Positions 33,729 through 41,646 of a DNA stretch of 43,274 nt are shown here, piece by piece (the first letter of the stretch is position 1; every line of letters starts with the position of its first letter). The position numbers and the translations under genes are program-made. This DNA comes from UBA7446 sp965657545. GTDB lineage: Bacteria > Bacteroidota > Bacteroidia > Flavobacteriales > Flavobacteriaceae. The stretch covers positions 1 through 43,274 of the forward strand of contig CBFHOG010000013.1 of the NCBI GenBank assembly GCA_965657545.1, in the 5' to 3' direction. The notes under the pieces are model-generated. The model did not search any database. It saw nothing but the letters and a program-made list of their open reading frames with translations, and had not been told where the DNA came from.

Positions 33729-34376
33729 TTAGGGGGCTAATCTTTTTCGTTCCCATGTAGTATCATTAGAATTGATATATACAATACGATCATGAAGTCG
33801 GTTTGGCCTGCCTTGCCAAAACTCAATGCGCTGTGGCTTGACAATAATTCCTCCCCAATGAGTTGGTCTGGGAATATCTTTCCCATCAAATTTTTGTGTG
33901 AGGATTTCGAGGCGTTCTTCCAAAACCGTTCTTGACCCTATCGATTGACTTTGGGGCGAAACATGAGCACCTAACTGGCTACCTCTGGGTCGAGAGGAAA
34001 AATACGCATCTGAAACAGCCTCAGGGGTTTTTTCCGCTATTCCGGAAATAATAACTTGACGCTCCAAATTGGGCCAAAAAAAAGATAAACTTACTTTTGG
34101 ATGAGCAAATATAGCTTCACATTTATCGCTTTGGTAATTGGAGTAAAACACAAAACCGTCGTCTATGATGTCTTTTAATAGCACCACTCTTCCACGTACA
34201 TTGGCATGAGCATCAACGGTGCTCAGCGTCATGGCATTAACCTCTTCTACCCCTCCTGCGTTTGAGACTTCCTCAAACCATTGATTAAATAATGTCAAGG
34301 GGGCGTTTGGGGTGTTCGCTTCGTCTAATATATTTGCCGTATAATTCTTACGTAAGTTACCAAGCTCGTTTTTCAT
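33729..34376 (-). CDS. pdxH: Pyridoxamine 5'-phosphate oxidase
   Basis: A 215-residue FMN enzyme that makes pyridoxal 5'-phosphate. Family blocks are VNAMTLSTVDAHANVRGRVVLLK, FYSNYQSDKCEAIFAHP, FFWPNLERQVIISG, and the C-terminal EFWQGRPNRLHDRIVY and WERKRLAP. The ATG at 34376 is chosen; the longer reading from 34391 uses TTG. It starts 22 bases after the rnz stop. Confidence 0.95.
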   Translation of the reverse strand: MKNELGNLRKNYTANILDEANTPNAPLTLFNQWFEEVSNAGGVEEVNAMTLSTVDAHANVRGRVVLLKDIIDDGFVFYSNYQSDKCEAIFAHPKVSLSFFWPNLERQVIISGIAEKTPEAVSDAYFSSRPRGSQLGAHVSPQSQSIGSRTVLEERLEILTQKFDGKDIPRPTHWGGIIVKPQRIEFWQGRPNRLHDRIVYINSNDTTWERKRLAP

Positions 34377-34398
34377 TCTATAAAAATACAAATAAAGC

Positions 34399-35298
34399 TT
34401 AGGAAATCACAGCACCATCCGATGCTAGTATCACATTAGGAAATATAGGTTTTGCTTCTTGGGTAAAAAGGTCAAGATTTTTATAGCGTGATGAATAGTG
34501 TCCTAAAATCAACTGCTGTACGTTTGCATCACGAGCAATGGTTGCTGCCTCTTGGGCGGTACTGTGCTTTGTTTGTTGGGCAAGGTTTGCATGCTGCTGC
34601 AAAAAAGTGGCTTCATGATAAAGCCAGTCTGCGCCCTGAATAATAGGAATAATAGATGGTAAAAAAGCGGTATCACTGCAATAAGCATACTTTTTTGGAG
34701 GATGCGGATTTTGTGTTACGGCACTATTTTTAACCAATACACCGTCAACAGGAACGTCTTGTCCCAACTGTAACAGTCTAAATTGAATTTTATCTATTCC
34801 TGCTGCATGTGCTGCATCGGCATTTATGCGTCGCAACCCTTCTTTTTCGGCAAATAAAAATCCATTGGTATAAACCCGGTGATCCAAGGGAATTGTATGA
34901 ACAACAACATCATTATCCTCATAAACACACTCAGAGTTTTTGCTTTCAAGTTCATGAAAATGAAGAGGGAAATTCGTCCATGAATTGGCGAGTTTTAATA
35001 AAAGTGTCAATGCTTCTTTAATGCCTTTTGGACCGTAAATATGCAAGGGTGCCTCTCGACCTAATAGCCGAAATGATGATACCAAACCAGGCAATCCGTA
35101 AAAATGGTCGCCGTGAAGATGTGAAATAAAAATATGCTTTATGTGTACAAATGAAACTTTTGCCTTGCGCAATTGCACCTGAGTTCCTTCGCCACAATCG
35201 ATTAAAAACCGATGTCCTTTGATATCCAGAAGTTGTGCGGTTGGATTTTTATGCTCGTGAGGGCTAGCCGAGTGGCATCCTAAAATTGTCAATTTCAT
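34399..35298 (-). CDS. rnz: Ribonuclease Z
   Basis: A 299-residue metallo-beta-lactamase-fold nuclease that trims tRNA 3' ends. The zinc-binding HLHGDH motif spans residues 60-65 (SHLHGDHFYGLPGL); further ligands are in CSDTAF and LILGHYSSRY. It is the short form. This organism does not encode CCA in the tRNA-Pro genes seen here, which suits RNase Z processing. The start overlaps the stop of the STAS-like gene. Confidence 0.95.
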   Translation of the reverse strand: MKLTILGCHSASPHEHKNPTAQLLDIKGHRFLIDCGEGTQVQLRKAKVSFVHIKHIFISHLHGDHFYGLPGLVSSFRLLGREAPLHIYGPKGIKEALTLLLKLANSWTNFPLHFHELESKNSECVYEDNDVVVHTIPLDHRVYTNGFLFAEKEGLRRINADAAHAAGIDKIQFRLLQLGQDVPVDGVLVKNSAVTQNPHPPKKYAYCSDTAFLPSIIPIIQGADWLYHEATFLQQHANLAQQTKHSTAQEAATIARDANVQQLILGHYSSRYKNLDLFTQEAKPIFPNVILASDGAVIS

Positions 35299-35639
35299 AG
35301 ATACCCTAAGTCTCGTTCAATCTCTTCCATTTCAACCAAATCCAAGGCTTCTTGTAGGGTTGGTGCAGTTGAAATATTTTCCGGGAGTGCATCGATTTGC
35401 ATCACACCAGTTACCACTATAAAAGATTTGCTTACTTGTTCCTTATTATACACGCTAAGCTCTGAGAATTCCAGAACATCTCGAGTTGAAATATTTTCAT
35501 AGGTTGATAAGTCCACTACAATATTTTGATTTTCCATGTTTTTGTAGTGGGCCTTTAAAAGATTGCGAAAATCAGTACCCCTTGGATCAGTTTTTTCCCA
35601 TAAAAATACAGTTGTATTGTCTTTTTGTTTAATCTGCAT
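35295..35639 (-). CDS. STAS-like small protein (ribonuclease Z neighbour)
   Basis: A 114-residue soluble protein. The pattern of alternating strands and helices (NIVVDLSTYENISTRDVLEFSEL, SFIVVTGVMQIDALPENIS, APTLQEALDLVEMEEIERDLG) resembles anti-sigma-factor-antagonist (STAS) folds; the usual phosphorylated Ser position is not certain. Genes of this type occur next to rnz in Flavobacteria, and the four-base overlap with rnz suggests a linked role. No function is known. Confidence 0.65.
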   Translation of the reverse strand: MQIKQKDNTTVFLWEKTDPRGTDFRNLLKAHYKNMENQNIVVDLSTYENISTRDVLEFSELSVYNKEQVSKSFIVVTGVMQIDALPENISTAPTLQEALDLVEMEEIERDLGYL

Positions 35640-35642
35640 AAC

Positions 35643-36566
35643 TTACTTTTTTGATGCTAGTAAATACAACACCGCCATACGAACAGCAACACCATTTTCT
35701 ACTTGATCAAGAATAATAGCTTGATTTGAATCTACTACTTCACTAGAAAGTTCCACGCCTCTATTTATAGGTCCTGGATGCATGACAACAATTTTTTTGT
35801 CGAGTTTATCTAACATGGGTTTTGTGATACCATAATAAGCTGCGTATTCTCTGTTGGAAGGAAAATAGCTTGCTGACATACGCTCAAATTGGACTCGAAG
35901 TACATTTGCCACATCACACCATTCTAGTGCTTTTTTCACGTCTGTTTCAACTGTCACACCTAAGCTTGTGATGTGCTTAGGAATTAATGTAGAAGGACCG
36001 CACACTTTAACCTCAGCTCCTAGTTTTTGGAGTGCAAAAATATTTGAAAGTGCTACACGTGAGTGTAAAACATCTCCAATAATCACTACTTTTTTTCCTG
36101 CAACATCACCAAGACGCTCGGCTATAGAAAAGGTATCGAGTAAGGCTTGCGTGGGATGTTCATGTGCGCCATCACCTGCATTAATAATAGTAGCGTCAAC
36201 GTGTTGTGCTAAAAAGCTAGCTGCACCTGCGCTAGAATGACGCATAACCACCATGTCAACTTTCATAGATAAAATATTATTAACCGTATCGATGAGCGTC
36301 TCTCCTTTTTTGAGGGACGACATAGAGGCTGCAAAATTGATCACATCAGCAGAAAGGCGTTTCTGTGCCAATTCAAACGAGAGTTTGGTGCGTGTACTGT
36401 TTTCAAAAAACAGGTTGGCAATGGTTATATCGCGGAGTGAAGGAACTTTTTTAATGGGCCTGTTTATAACCTCTTTAAACTGAGTAGCTGTTTCAAAAAT
36501 AAGTTGAATATCCGCCTCGTTGAGGTATTTGATTCCCAGTAAGTGCTTTACGCTTAGTTCGCTCAT
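35643..36566 (-). CDS. pyrB: Aspartate carbamoyltransferase catalytic subunit
   Basis: A 307-residue enzyme for the committed step of pyrimidine synthesis. Carbamoyl-phosphate binding STRTK lies in FENSTRTKLSFE (about 54-65); HPTQALLDTF and VMHPGPINRGVE are also present. No PyrI regulatory subunit is adjacent; control is likely at the transcript level by PyrR. It starts one base after the pyrR stop. Confidence 0.95.
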   Translation of the reverse strand: MSELSVKHLLGIKYLNEADIQLIFETATQFKEVINRPIKKVPSLRDITIANLFFENSTRTKLSFELAQKRLSADVINFAASMSSLKKGETLIDTVNNILSMKVDMVVMRHSSAGAASFLAQHVDATIINAGDGAHEHPTQALLDTFSIAERLGDVAGKKVVIIGDVLHSRVALSNIFALQKLGAEVKVCGPSTLIPKHITSLGVTVETDVKKALEWCDVANVLRVQFERMSASYFPSNREYAAYYGITKPMLDKLDKKIVVMHPGPINRGVELSSEVVDSNQAIILDQVENGVAVRMAVLYLLASKK

Positions 36567-36567
36567 A

Positions 36568-37107
36568 CTATTTATTAACTAAATAAACTGCGTCTTCATC
36601 ATCTTCTTCTTTCCAACAGACTATCACTTGCTCGTTTTGAATCGCATCGACTTGGCGTCCACAAAAATCGGGCTGTATGGGTAAATGTCTTGAAAATCGT
36701 CTATCAATAAGCGTTAGCAGTTGAATTTCTGCGGGGCGACCATAAGAATCTATGGCTGTTAGTGCTGCACGTATGCTGCGTCCGGTGTATAGCACATCGT
36801 CAATTAACACTACGCGTTTGTTTTCCACACCCACCTCCATATTGTTGGCGTTGGGATTTAATACTTTGTCGCCACGGCGAAAATCATCTCTGAAAAAGGT
36901 AATGTCAAGTTTACTTAGCTGTGCATTGGGCACCTTGTAATCGTGTGTTAAAATATGCAATAAACGCTCGGCAAGACGCACGCCGCGCGGCTGTAGTCCA
37001 ATGAGAAGGGTTTGGTCAAAATCGCCATGGGATTCTTTGAGTTGACAAGCCAAACGAAAAAGGATGATGTGGAGGTCTTCGGCACTAAGTAGTAGCTTTT
37101 GGCTCAT
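36568..37107 (-). CDS. pyrR: Bifunctional pyr operon regulator / uracil phosphoribosyltransferase
   Basis: A 179-residue phosphoribosyltransferase with the PRPP motif VVLIDDVLYTGRSIRAAL and the PyrR-type QPRGVRLAERL. PyrR proteins bind pyr mRNA or make UMP from uracil. The ATG at 37107 begins at MSQKLLL, the usual family start; the reading from 37167 adds a long, unusual tail. It heads the run pyrR-pyrB-STAS-rnz-pdxH-sixA-ppk-ppx. Confidence 0.93.
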   Translation of the reverse strand: MSQKLLLSAEDLHIILFRLACQLKESHGDFDQTLLIGLQPRGVRLAERLLHILTHDYKVPNAQLSKLDITFFRDDFRRGDKVLNPNANNMEVGVENKRVVLIDDVLYTGRSIRAALTAIDSYGRPAEIQLLTLIDRRFSRHLPIQPDFCGRQVDAIQNEQVIVCWKEEDDEDAVYLVNK

Positions 37108-37120
37108 CCAATAATTTTTA

Positions 37121-37128
37121 CAAAAATA
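37121..37128 (-). promoter_or_regulatory. -7 box of the pyrR operon promoter
   Basis: The minus strand reads TATTTTTG, 13 bases before the pyrR ATG. A TTCG (37147-37150) 18 bases upstream may be the -33 element. The short leader leaves no room for a classic PyrR attenuator ahead of pyrR. Confidence 0.5.
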
Positions 37129-37176
37129 GAAAAAATTGATGGTTTTCGAATTTTTTTTCAATTTCAAAAAAAAACC

Positions 37177-37184
37177 TACATTTG
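37177..37184 (+). promoter_or_regulatory. -7 box for the 37207 gene
   Basis: TACATTTG matches TAnnTTTG and lies 22 bases before the ATG of the small membrane protein. It is divergent from the pyrR promoter. Confidence 0.55.
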
Positions 37185-37206
37185 AGTAACCTTAAATCTT
37201 ATTACC

Positions 37207-37482
37207 ATGCTTACAAAAGCCTACCGTTATTTTTCAGGAAGTTACTACCAACTTATTCCACTTACTATTATTATTCAAGCTTGTATAGGCTCAGCTGTTG
37301 TATATTTTTTATTACAAGGAATACCGACCTTTTGGGATATGATTCAATTGTTTGTTTGTGTAGCGGCGACTAACATGTATTTGGGCGCAATTCTGGGTCA
37401 AATTCATGTGAAAAAAGTCTTTGCGCTTTTCATTATCGGATTAATTACAAATTTGATTCTTTTAATTTTACAACTTATGTAA
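37207..37482 (+). CDS. Small membrane protein of unknown function
   Basis: A 91-residue, strongly hydrophobic protein with three likely membrane helices (about 15-37, 43-62 and 69-90) and few charges. No family is recognised. It has a good promoter box, an ATG start and is followed 21 bases later by the asparaginase gene in the same direction, so the pair may share a transcript. Confidence 0.7.
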   Translation: MLTKAYRYFSGSYYQLIPLTIIIQACIGSAVVYFLLQGIPTFWDMIQLFVCVAATNMYLGAILGQIHVKKVFALFIIGLITNLILLILQLM

Positions 37483-37503
37483 TGATTTTGTTACTTTAAA
37501 TAG

Positions 37504-38502
37504 ATGAATTGGATGCTTTACCGTTTATTAAACATAACTTTTATCTGTATTTTAACTATGAGTTGCACCCCTGAAGCTACTAAAAAATCACCAAAGGCTG
37601 TATTGGTTATTCACGGCGGTGCAGGTTGGATTTCAAAAGGGAGTGTTTCGGACAGTATGGAACAAGCTTACGTAAAAACTTTAGAAAAGTCTTTACTTAA
37701 AGGAAGAGAAATTATAAAAAATAACGGTTCAAGTTTAGATGCCGTCCAAGCTGCCATAGAACATTTGGAAGATTCTCCTTTATTTAATGCAGGAAAAGGA
37801 TCTGTGTTTACTTTTGACGAAACCAATGAAATGGATAGTGCCCTGATGGATGGGGCCACAACAAATGCAGGTGCTGCAACTGGAATTAGTACAATAAAAA
37901 ATCCAATTCAAGTGGCTAGAGCAGTTCTAGACCATTCAGTTCATGTGTTTTTGAGTGGTTCAGGTGCAGAAGCATTTGCGCTAAAAAAAGGATTGACACA
38001 AGTTGATCCATCTTATTTTTTCACACAAAATAATTACGACAATTTGCTGAAGGCAAAGGCATCTATGGAAGAAGTGAAACAGAATAAATTAGGGACAGTT
38101 GGTGCGGTAGCATTGGATAAAAATGGAAACCTTGCAGCTGGTACCTCTACGGGTGGCATGACTAATAAACGTTTTGGACGCATTGGGGATACTCCTATTA
38201 TTGGAGCAGGAACCTATGCCGAAAATGGTGTTTGTGGAATTTCAGCAACAGGGCACGGCGAGTATTTTATACGGTATGTGGTAGCACATGATATTGCTGC
38301 GCGTATTAAATATGCAAACCAAAGTATTGAACAAGCTTCTACTGAAGTAATTGAAACGCTCAAAGCCAATGGTGGTTTGGGTGGCGTTATAGGATTAGAT
38401 GCCACTGGGACTGTTGTCATGCCCTTTAACACCAAGGGCATGTTTAGGGGATATATTTCATTGGATGGAGATCCGATTGTCGCGCTTTACAAGGAGGATT
38501 AA
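37504..38502 (+). CDS. Isoaspartyl peptidase/L-asparaginase lipoprotein (Ntn hydrolase)
   Basis: A 332-residue protein with a lipoprotein signal (ITFICILTMSC, Cys 21). The plant-type asparaginase fold follows: VIHGGAGW, SPLFNAGKGSVF, and the autocleavage site KLGTVGAVALD with nucleophile Thr 198, then GTSTGGMTNKRFGRIGDTPIIGAG. It self-cleaves into two subunits and removes isoaspartyl residues or asparagine amides; the lipobox puts it at the outer side of a membrane. Confidence 0.93.
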   Translation: MNWMLYRLLNITFICILTMSCTPEATKKSPKAVLVIHGGAGWISKGSVSDSMEQAYVKTLEKSLLKGREIIKNNGSSLDAVQAAIEHLEDSPLFNAGKGSVFTFDETNEMDSALMDGATTNAGAATGISTIKNPIQVARAVLDHSVHVFLSGSGAEAFALKKGLTQVDPSYFFTQNNYDNLLKAKASMEEVKQNKLGTVGAVALDKNGNLAAGTSTGGMTNKRFGRIGDTPIIGAGTYAENGVCGISATGHGEYFIRYVVAHDIAARIKYANQSIEQASTEVIETLKANGGLGGVIGLDATGTVVMPFNTKGMFRGYISLDGDPIVALYKED

Positions 38503-38616
38503 ATATCGATAACAAAAACATCCTTTCATAATAAACCCCTACTAAAGAAATACATTTGAAAATGTATAAAAAATCATGGCATTTTTTCCAGTGCCATCAT
38601 ATTTAATAAATAAAAC

Positions 38617-38638
38617 AAAAGCGCCCTAAGGCGCTTTT
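38617..38638. terminator. Bidirectional terminator
   Basis: AAAAGCGCC and GGCGCTTTT form a 9-bp hairpin with a CTAA loop and T/A tails on both strands, between the convergent asparaginase and carbonic anhydrase genes. A second, weaker hairpin (ATGGCA/TGCCAT, 38576-38597) lies nearby. Confidence 0.85.
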
Positions 38639-38659
38639 ATTCTGAATAATAATAAAAAG

Positions 38660-39289
38660 CTACAACCACTCCACAACACCACTACCAAGCTGATACACAC
38701 CACCCTTAATAGCTATGCTCCCCTCTGCTTCTAGCGCAGAGAGAATTGGGCTCATGCTACGAATTTCAGCTATAGTATGTTGTACATTTTCAGCAATTGC
38801 TGCATTAACAAAAGCTGTATTTCCACTATCATAAGGACCATCAACAATCGTTTTTACACTATCTACAGCAGGTTGAATATTTGATAGTAATGTAGTAATA
38901 TTACCAAGCTCAACGCCGTCGCATGCAGCTTTTACAGCGCCGCAACCCTCATGACCCAAAACAACAATAAGCTTACTTCCCGCAACCTTACAGGCGTATT
39001 CCATACTTGCAACGATGTCGGTATTCGCAAAATTTCCAGCGACACGAGCTACAAATACATCCCCTAATGCTTGATCAAAAATTTCCTCCACCACAACGCG
39101 AGAGTCAATACAAGACAACACAATTGCTTGAGGTGCCTGACCTGAAACACAAGAAGCGCGTAAACTGTTGTTATCGGTAACGGTAAGTGAATCGCTGGTG
39201 TAATTTAGATTTCCTTTTTTTAGGTTTTCAAGAACTACTGCAGGAGTGAGTTGTACTTGAACATCAGTTGTTAAAATATTTTTTCTCAT
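38660..39289 (-). CDS. Beta-class carbonic anhydrase
   Basis: A 209-residue zinc enzyme that interconverts CO2 and bicarbonate. Zinc ligands Cys 60, His 113 and Cys 116 lie in CIDSR and GHEGCGAVK, with the Asp-Arg dyad (62, 64). It starts 3 bases after the SulP transporter stop, so the two are co-transcribed. This pairing is usually taken to mean bicarbonate uptake. No signal peptide is seen; it is cytoplasmic. Confidence 0.93.
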   Translation of the reverse strand: MRKNILTTDVQVQLTPAVVLENLKKGNLNYTSDSLTVTDNNSLRASCVSGQAPQAIVLSCIDSRVVVEEIFDQALGDVFVARVAGNFANTDIVASMEYACKVAGSKLIVVLGHEGCGAVKAACDGVELGNITTLLSNIQPAVDSVKTIVDGPYDSGNTAFVNAAIAENVQHTIAEIRSMSPILSALEAEGSIAIKGGVYQLGSGVVEWL

Positions 39290-39292
39290 AAT

Positions 39293-41149
39293 TTATTTAT
39301 TTAGTGACTTAATATGTTTTAAAAAATCGGGGAGTTCCTCAAAAATATTTGCCGCAGGAACCAATCGCGGCACCAAACCAATACGCTCCATCATATAGCG
39401 AGGTTGACTTGGTAAATGGATAAAATACACTTTCATATTCTGGTTGCTTAAATCCACCAATAAATCCTCGAGGGCATACAACCCAGATTGATCAATATAT
39501 TCCATGCGATCAAAACGAAATAATACGGTTTCAGCAACTGATGGGATTTCTTTTGCCAGTTTACTAAATCCATCTTTAGAACCAAAAAACAAAGGACCAT
39601 TGATGTGTTTAATGGCAATCTTATCACTTTTCAACTCTGCGTAAGCCGTTTCGTCTTCCCAAAGTTTTTCTTTACTTCCAGATGAGACTTTAGACCTACT
39701 TTCAGTAAGATCACCAATTTTTTTCATAAACATCAATGACGCCATAACAAGACCTATTCCAACAGCATAAACTAAATTCCAAACCGTTGAAAGCAGCATT
39801 ACAACTAGCATAACAACCACTTCAGAGCTAATACCTAGTTTGCCTATTTTGATATCTCGTGGCAATGACGGAATAGCACGAAGCCCTTTGTAATCCATCA
39901 CACCAATTCCGACGGTAACCAAAATACCTGCGAGTACTGCAGCAGGGATAGTTGACGCAGCATTACTAAATAATAATAAAATCATCAGCAACACAATTCC
40001 AGCAACCATACCCGAAATACGGGTTTTACCTCCAGAGTTGATGTTTACTACCGTTCGAATGGTTGCTCCTGCCCCTGGGATACCACCAAACATGGCAGAT
40101 ATGCTATTTCCAATGCCTTGCCCAATAAGTTCTTTATTGGGTTTATGACGGGTTTTGGTCATGTTATCAGCAACCACACTTGTGAGCAATGAGTCAATGG
40201 CACCCAAAAGCGACAAAGTCAGGGCTGTGAATACATATGGCAGCAGCTGTCCAAAACTTAATTCAGTGAATATCTCCCATTTGGGAATTGGAAATCCTTG
40301 TGGAATAGCCGTAATAGGGCGATAACTTGGTACAAAGAGAATGGCAACTCCTGTCATAACGACTAATGCAACCAATGTACTTGGAACAGCAGTGGTGATG
40401 CGTTTAAATCCGTATATGATAAAAATAGTTCCAAACGCAAGAAGAAACTCTATCCAGCTGATGTTTTTTAAGGCACTTGGTATAACGCGCAAAGCACCTA
40501 AAACACCAGAGGCAGATTTTGCTGCTAAGGTTTGAGACTCCCCTAAAATTTGTGATTCTGAAATTGCTTTACCTCTAGACACCGTTTCGGAAAAATCTTC
40601 CAAAACAAGAAGCCCCTCACCTGCTTCTTCATCCAAAATATTTCCCAAAATAATGGCTTCTGCCTGTGGCTTAAACGTTTCAACATAAGCGATATCCTCT
40701 TTTGCATAGTACCCCAAAACAGGGAGGGCTTGCGTAATTAATATAATAAGTCCAATAGCTGTCATAAAGCCAGAGACAACGGGATATGGAATATAACGAA
40801 TGTATTTTCCGAGTTTTAAAAACCCTAAGCCAACTTGCATGAAGCCCGCAAGCATAAAGACTGCTAAAATAATAGGCAGTGCCTTTTCAACACTTCCATC
40901 GCTAGATGCAATAAGAGCACCAATAACCACCATACTCACCGCGGTCATGGGTGCAGTTGGTCCAGAAATTTGTGTGTTGGTGCCTCCTAAAAGCGCGGCA
41001 AAGAAACTTAAAAAAATAGCGCCGTAAAGCCCTGCGGTTGGTCCTAATCCAGAGGAAACACCAAAAGCTAAAGCCAAGGGAAGCGCTACGATACCGGCGG
41101 TTAAACCACCAAAAATATCGCCCTTAATATGAACGAATGCATTTTTCAT
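39293..41149 (-). CDS. SulP family anion transporter with STAS domain
   Basis: A 618-residue membrane transporter (SLC26/SulP). Residues 1 to about 475 hold the transmembrane helices (GGLTAGIVALPLALAFG, GPTAPMTAV, ATIRTVVNINSGGKTRISGM) with a long hydrophilic insert at about 150-210, and the C-terminal STAS domain spans roughly 500-610. The co-transcribed carbonic anhydrase favours bicarbonate as substrate, though SulP members also carry sulfate and a sulfate operon lies elsewhere in this window. Confidence 0.9.
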   Translation of the reverse strand: MKNAFVHIKGDIFGGLTAGIVALPLALAFGVSSGLGPTAGLYGAIFLSFFAALLGGTNTQISGPTAPMTAVSMVVIGALIASSDGSVEKALPIILAVFMLAGFMQVGLGFLKLGKYIRYIPYPVVSGFMTAIGLIILITQALPVLGYYAKEDIAYVETFKPQAEAIILGNILDEEAGEGLLVLEDFSETVSRGKAISESQILGESQTLAAKSASGVLGALRVIPSALKNISWIEFLLAFGTIFIIYGFKRITTAVPSTLVALVVMTGVAILFVPSYRPITAIPQGFPIPKWEIFTELSFGQLLPYVFTALTLSLLGAIDSLLTSVVADNMTKTRHKPNKELIGQGIGNSISAMFGGIPGAGATIRTVVNINSGGKTRISGMVAGIVLLMILLLFSNAASTIPAAVLAGILVTVGIGVMDYKGLRAIPSLPRDIKIGKLGISSEVVVMLVVMLLSTVWNLVYAVGIGLVMASLMFMKKIGDLTESRSKVSSGSKEKLWEDETAYAELKSDKIAIKHINGPLFFGSKDGFSKLAKEIPSVAETVLFRFDRMEYIDQSGLYALEDLLVDLSNQNMKVYFIHLPSQPRYMMERIGLVPRLVPAANIFEELPDFLKHIKSLNK

Positions 41150-41200
41150 TTTATGTATTTAAGTAAATGTGAAATTTGAGAATTGTAATATCGAAAGTAG

Positions 41201-41530
41201 TTACACTACTTCTGGAGGTGGAGAATCTAATGTATTTACAACCTCAAAAAACAAGTTTTCGTCATGAAAGATTTTTAGATTTTCATCTGACAAAAAAACA
41301 ATTAGGGGAAAATCAGGAATTATAAACTTACTTTCCTCCAAATAATCAAAAGCATTTTTTTCCTCTGCGGGTTTGGGTTCTTCACTTTCTTGGGTAAGTA
41401 TATATATTTCAGGTAGTGAAACATCAAATGCAACAATCGCTACAGTAACCACCTGCGACAGTAAAACCAGAAATAACAAAGACTTTGTTAGTCGTTGTGA
41501 CAGAAACAAAAAATGGGGCTGAGGTTTCAA
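41201..41530 (-). CDS. Small membrane-anchored protein of unknown function
   Basis: A 109-residue protein with a hydrophobic segment (about 18-38), a Glu/Pro-rich linker, and a C-terminus ending PPPEVV. There is no ATG in the frame; a TTG at 41530 or 41509 would be needed, so the start is uncertain. It lies 51 bases before the SulP gene on the same strand. The single helix and proline-rich end resemble other small Bacteroidota membrane proteins such as HYC_CC_PP, but it has no cysteines. No function is recognised. Confidence 0.5.
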   Translation of the reverse strand: MKPQPHFLFLSQRLTKSLLFLVLLSQVVTVAIVAFDVSLPEIYILTQESEEPKPAEEKNAFDYLEESKFIIPDFPLIVFLSDENLKIFHDENLFFEVVNTLDSPPPEVV

Positions 41531-41646
41531 AAAGTGTAGATTTAGAGCATCTAAAAATACACTTTTATTTCAATTTATAACCAAAAACATATGTTAAAAC
41601 AGCCTGTGCAATAATAATGAGGCTATGAAATCACTTTTGCCAAATA

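Noticed and set aside
36568..37167. N-terminal extension of PyrR from 37167
   Set aside because: The extra 20 residues (Asn/Phe/Lys rich) overlap the promoter box at 37121-37128 and are not family-like; the ATG at 37107 fits.
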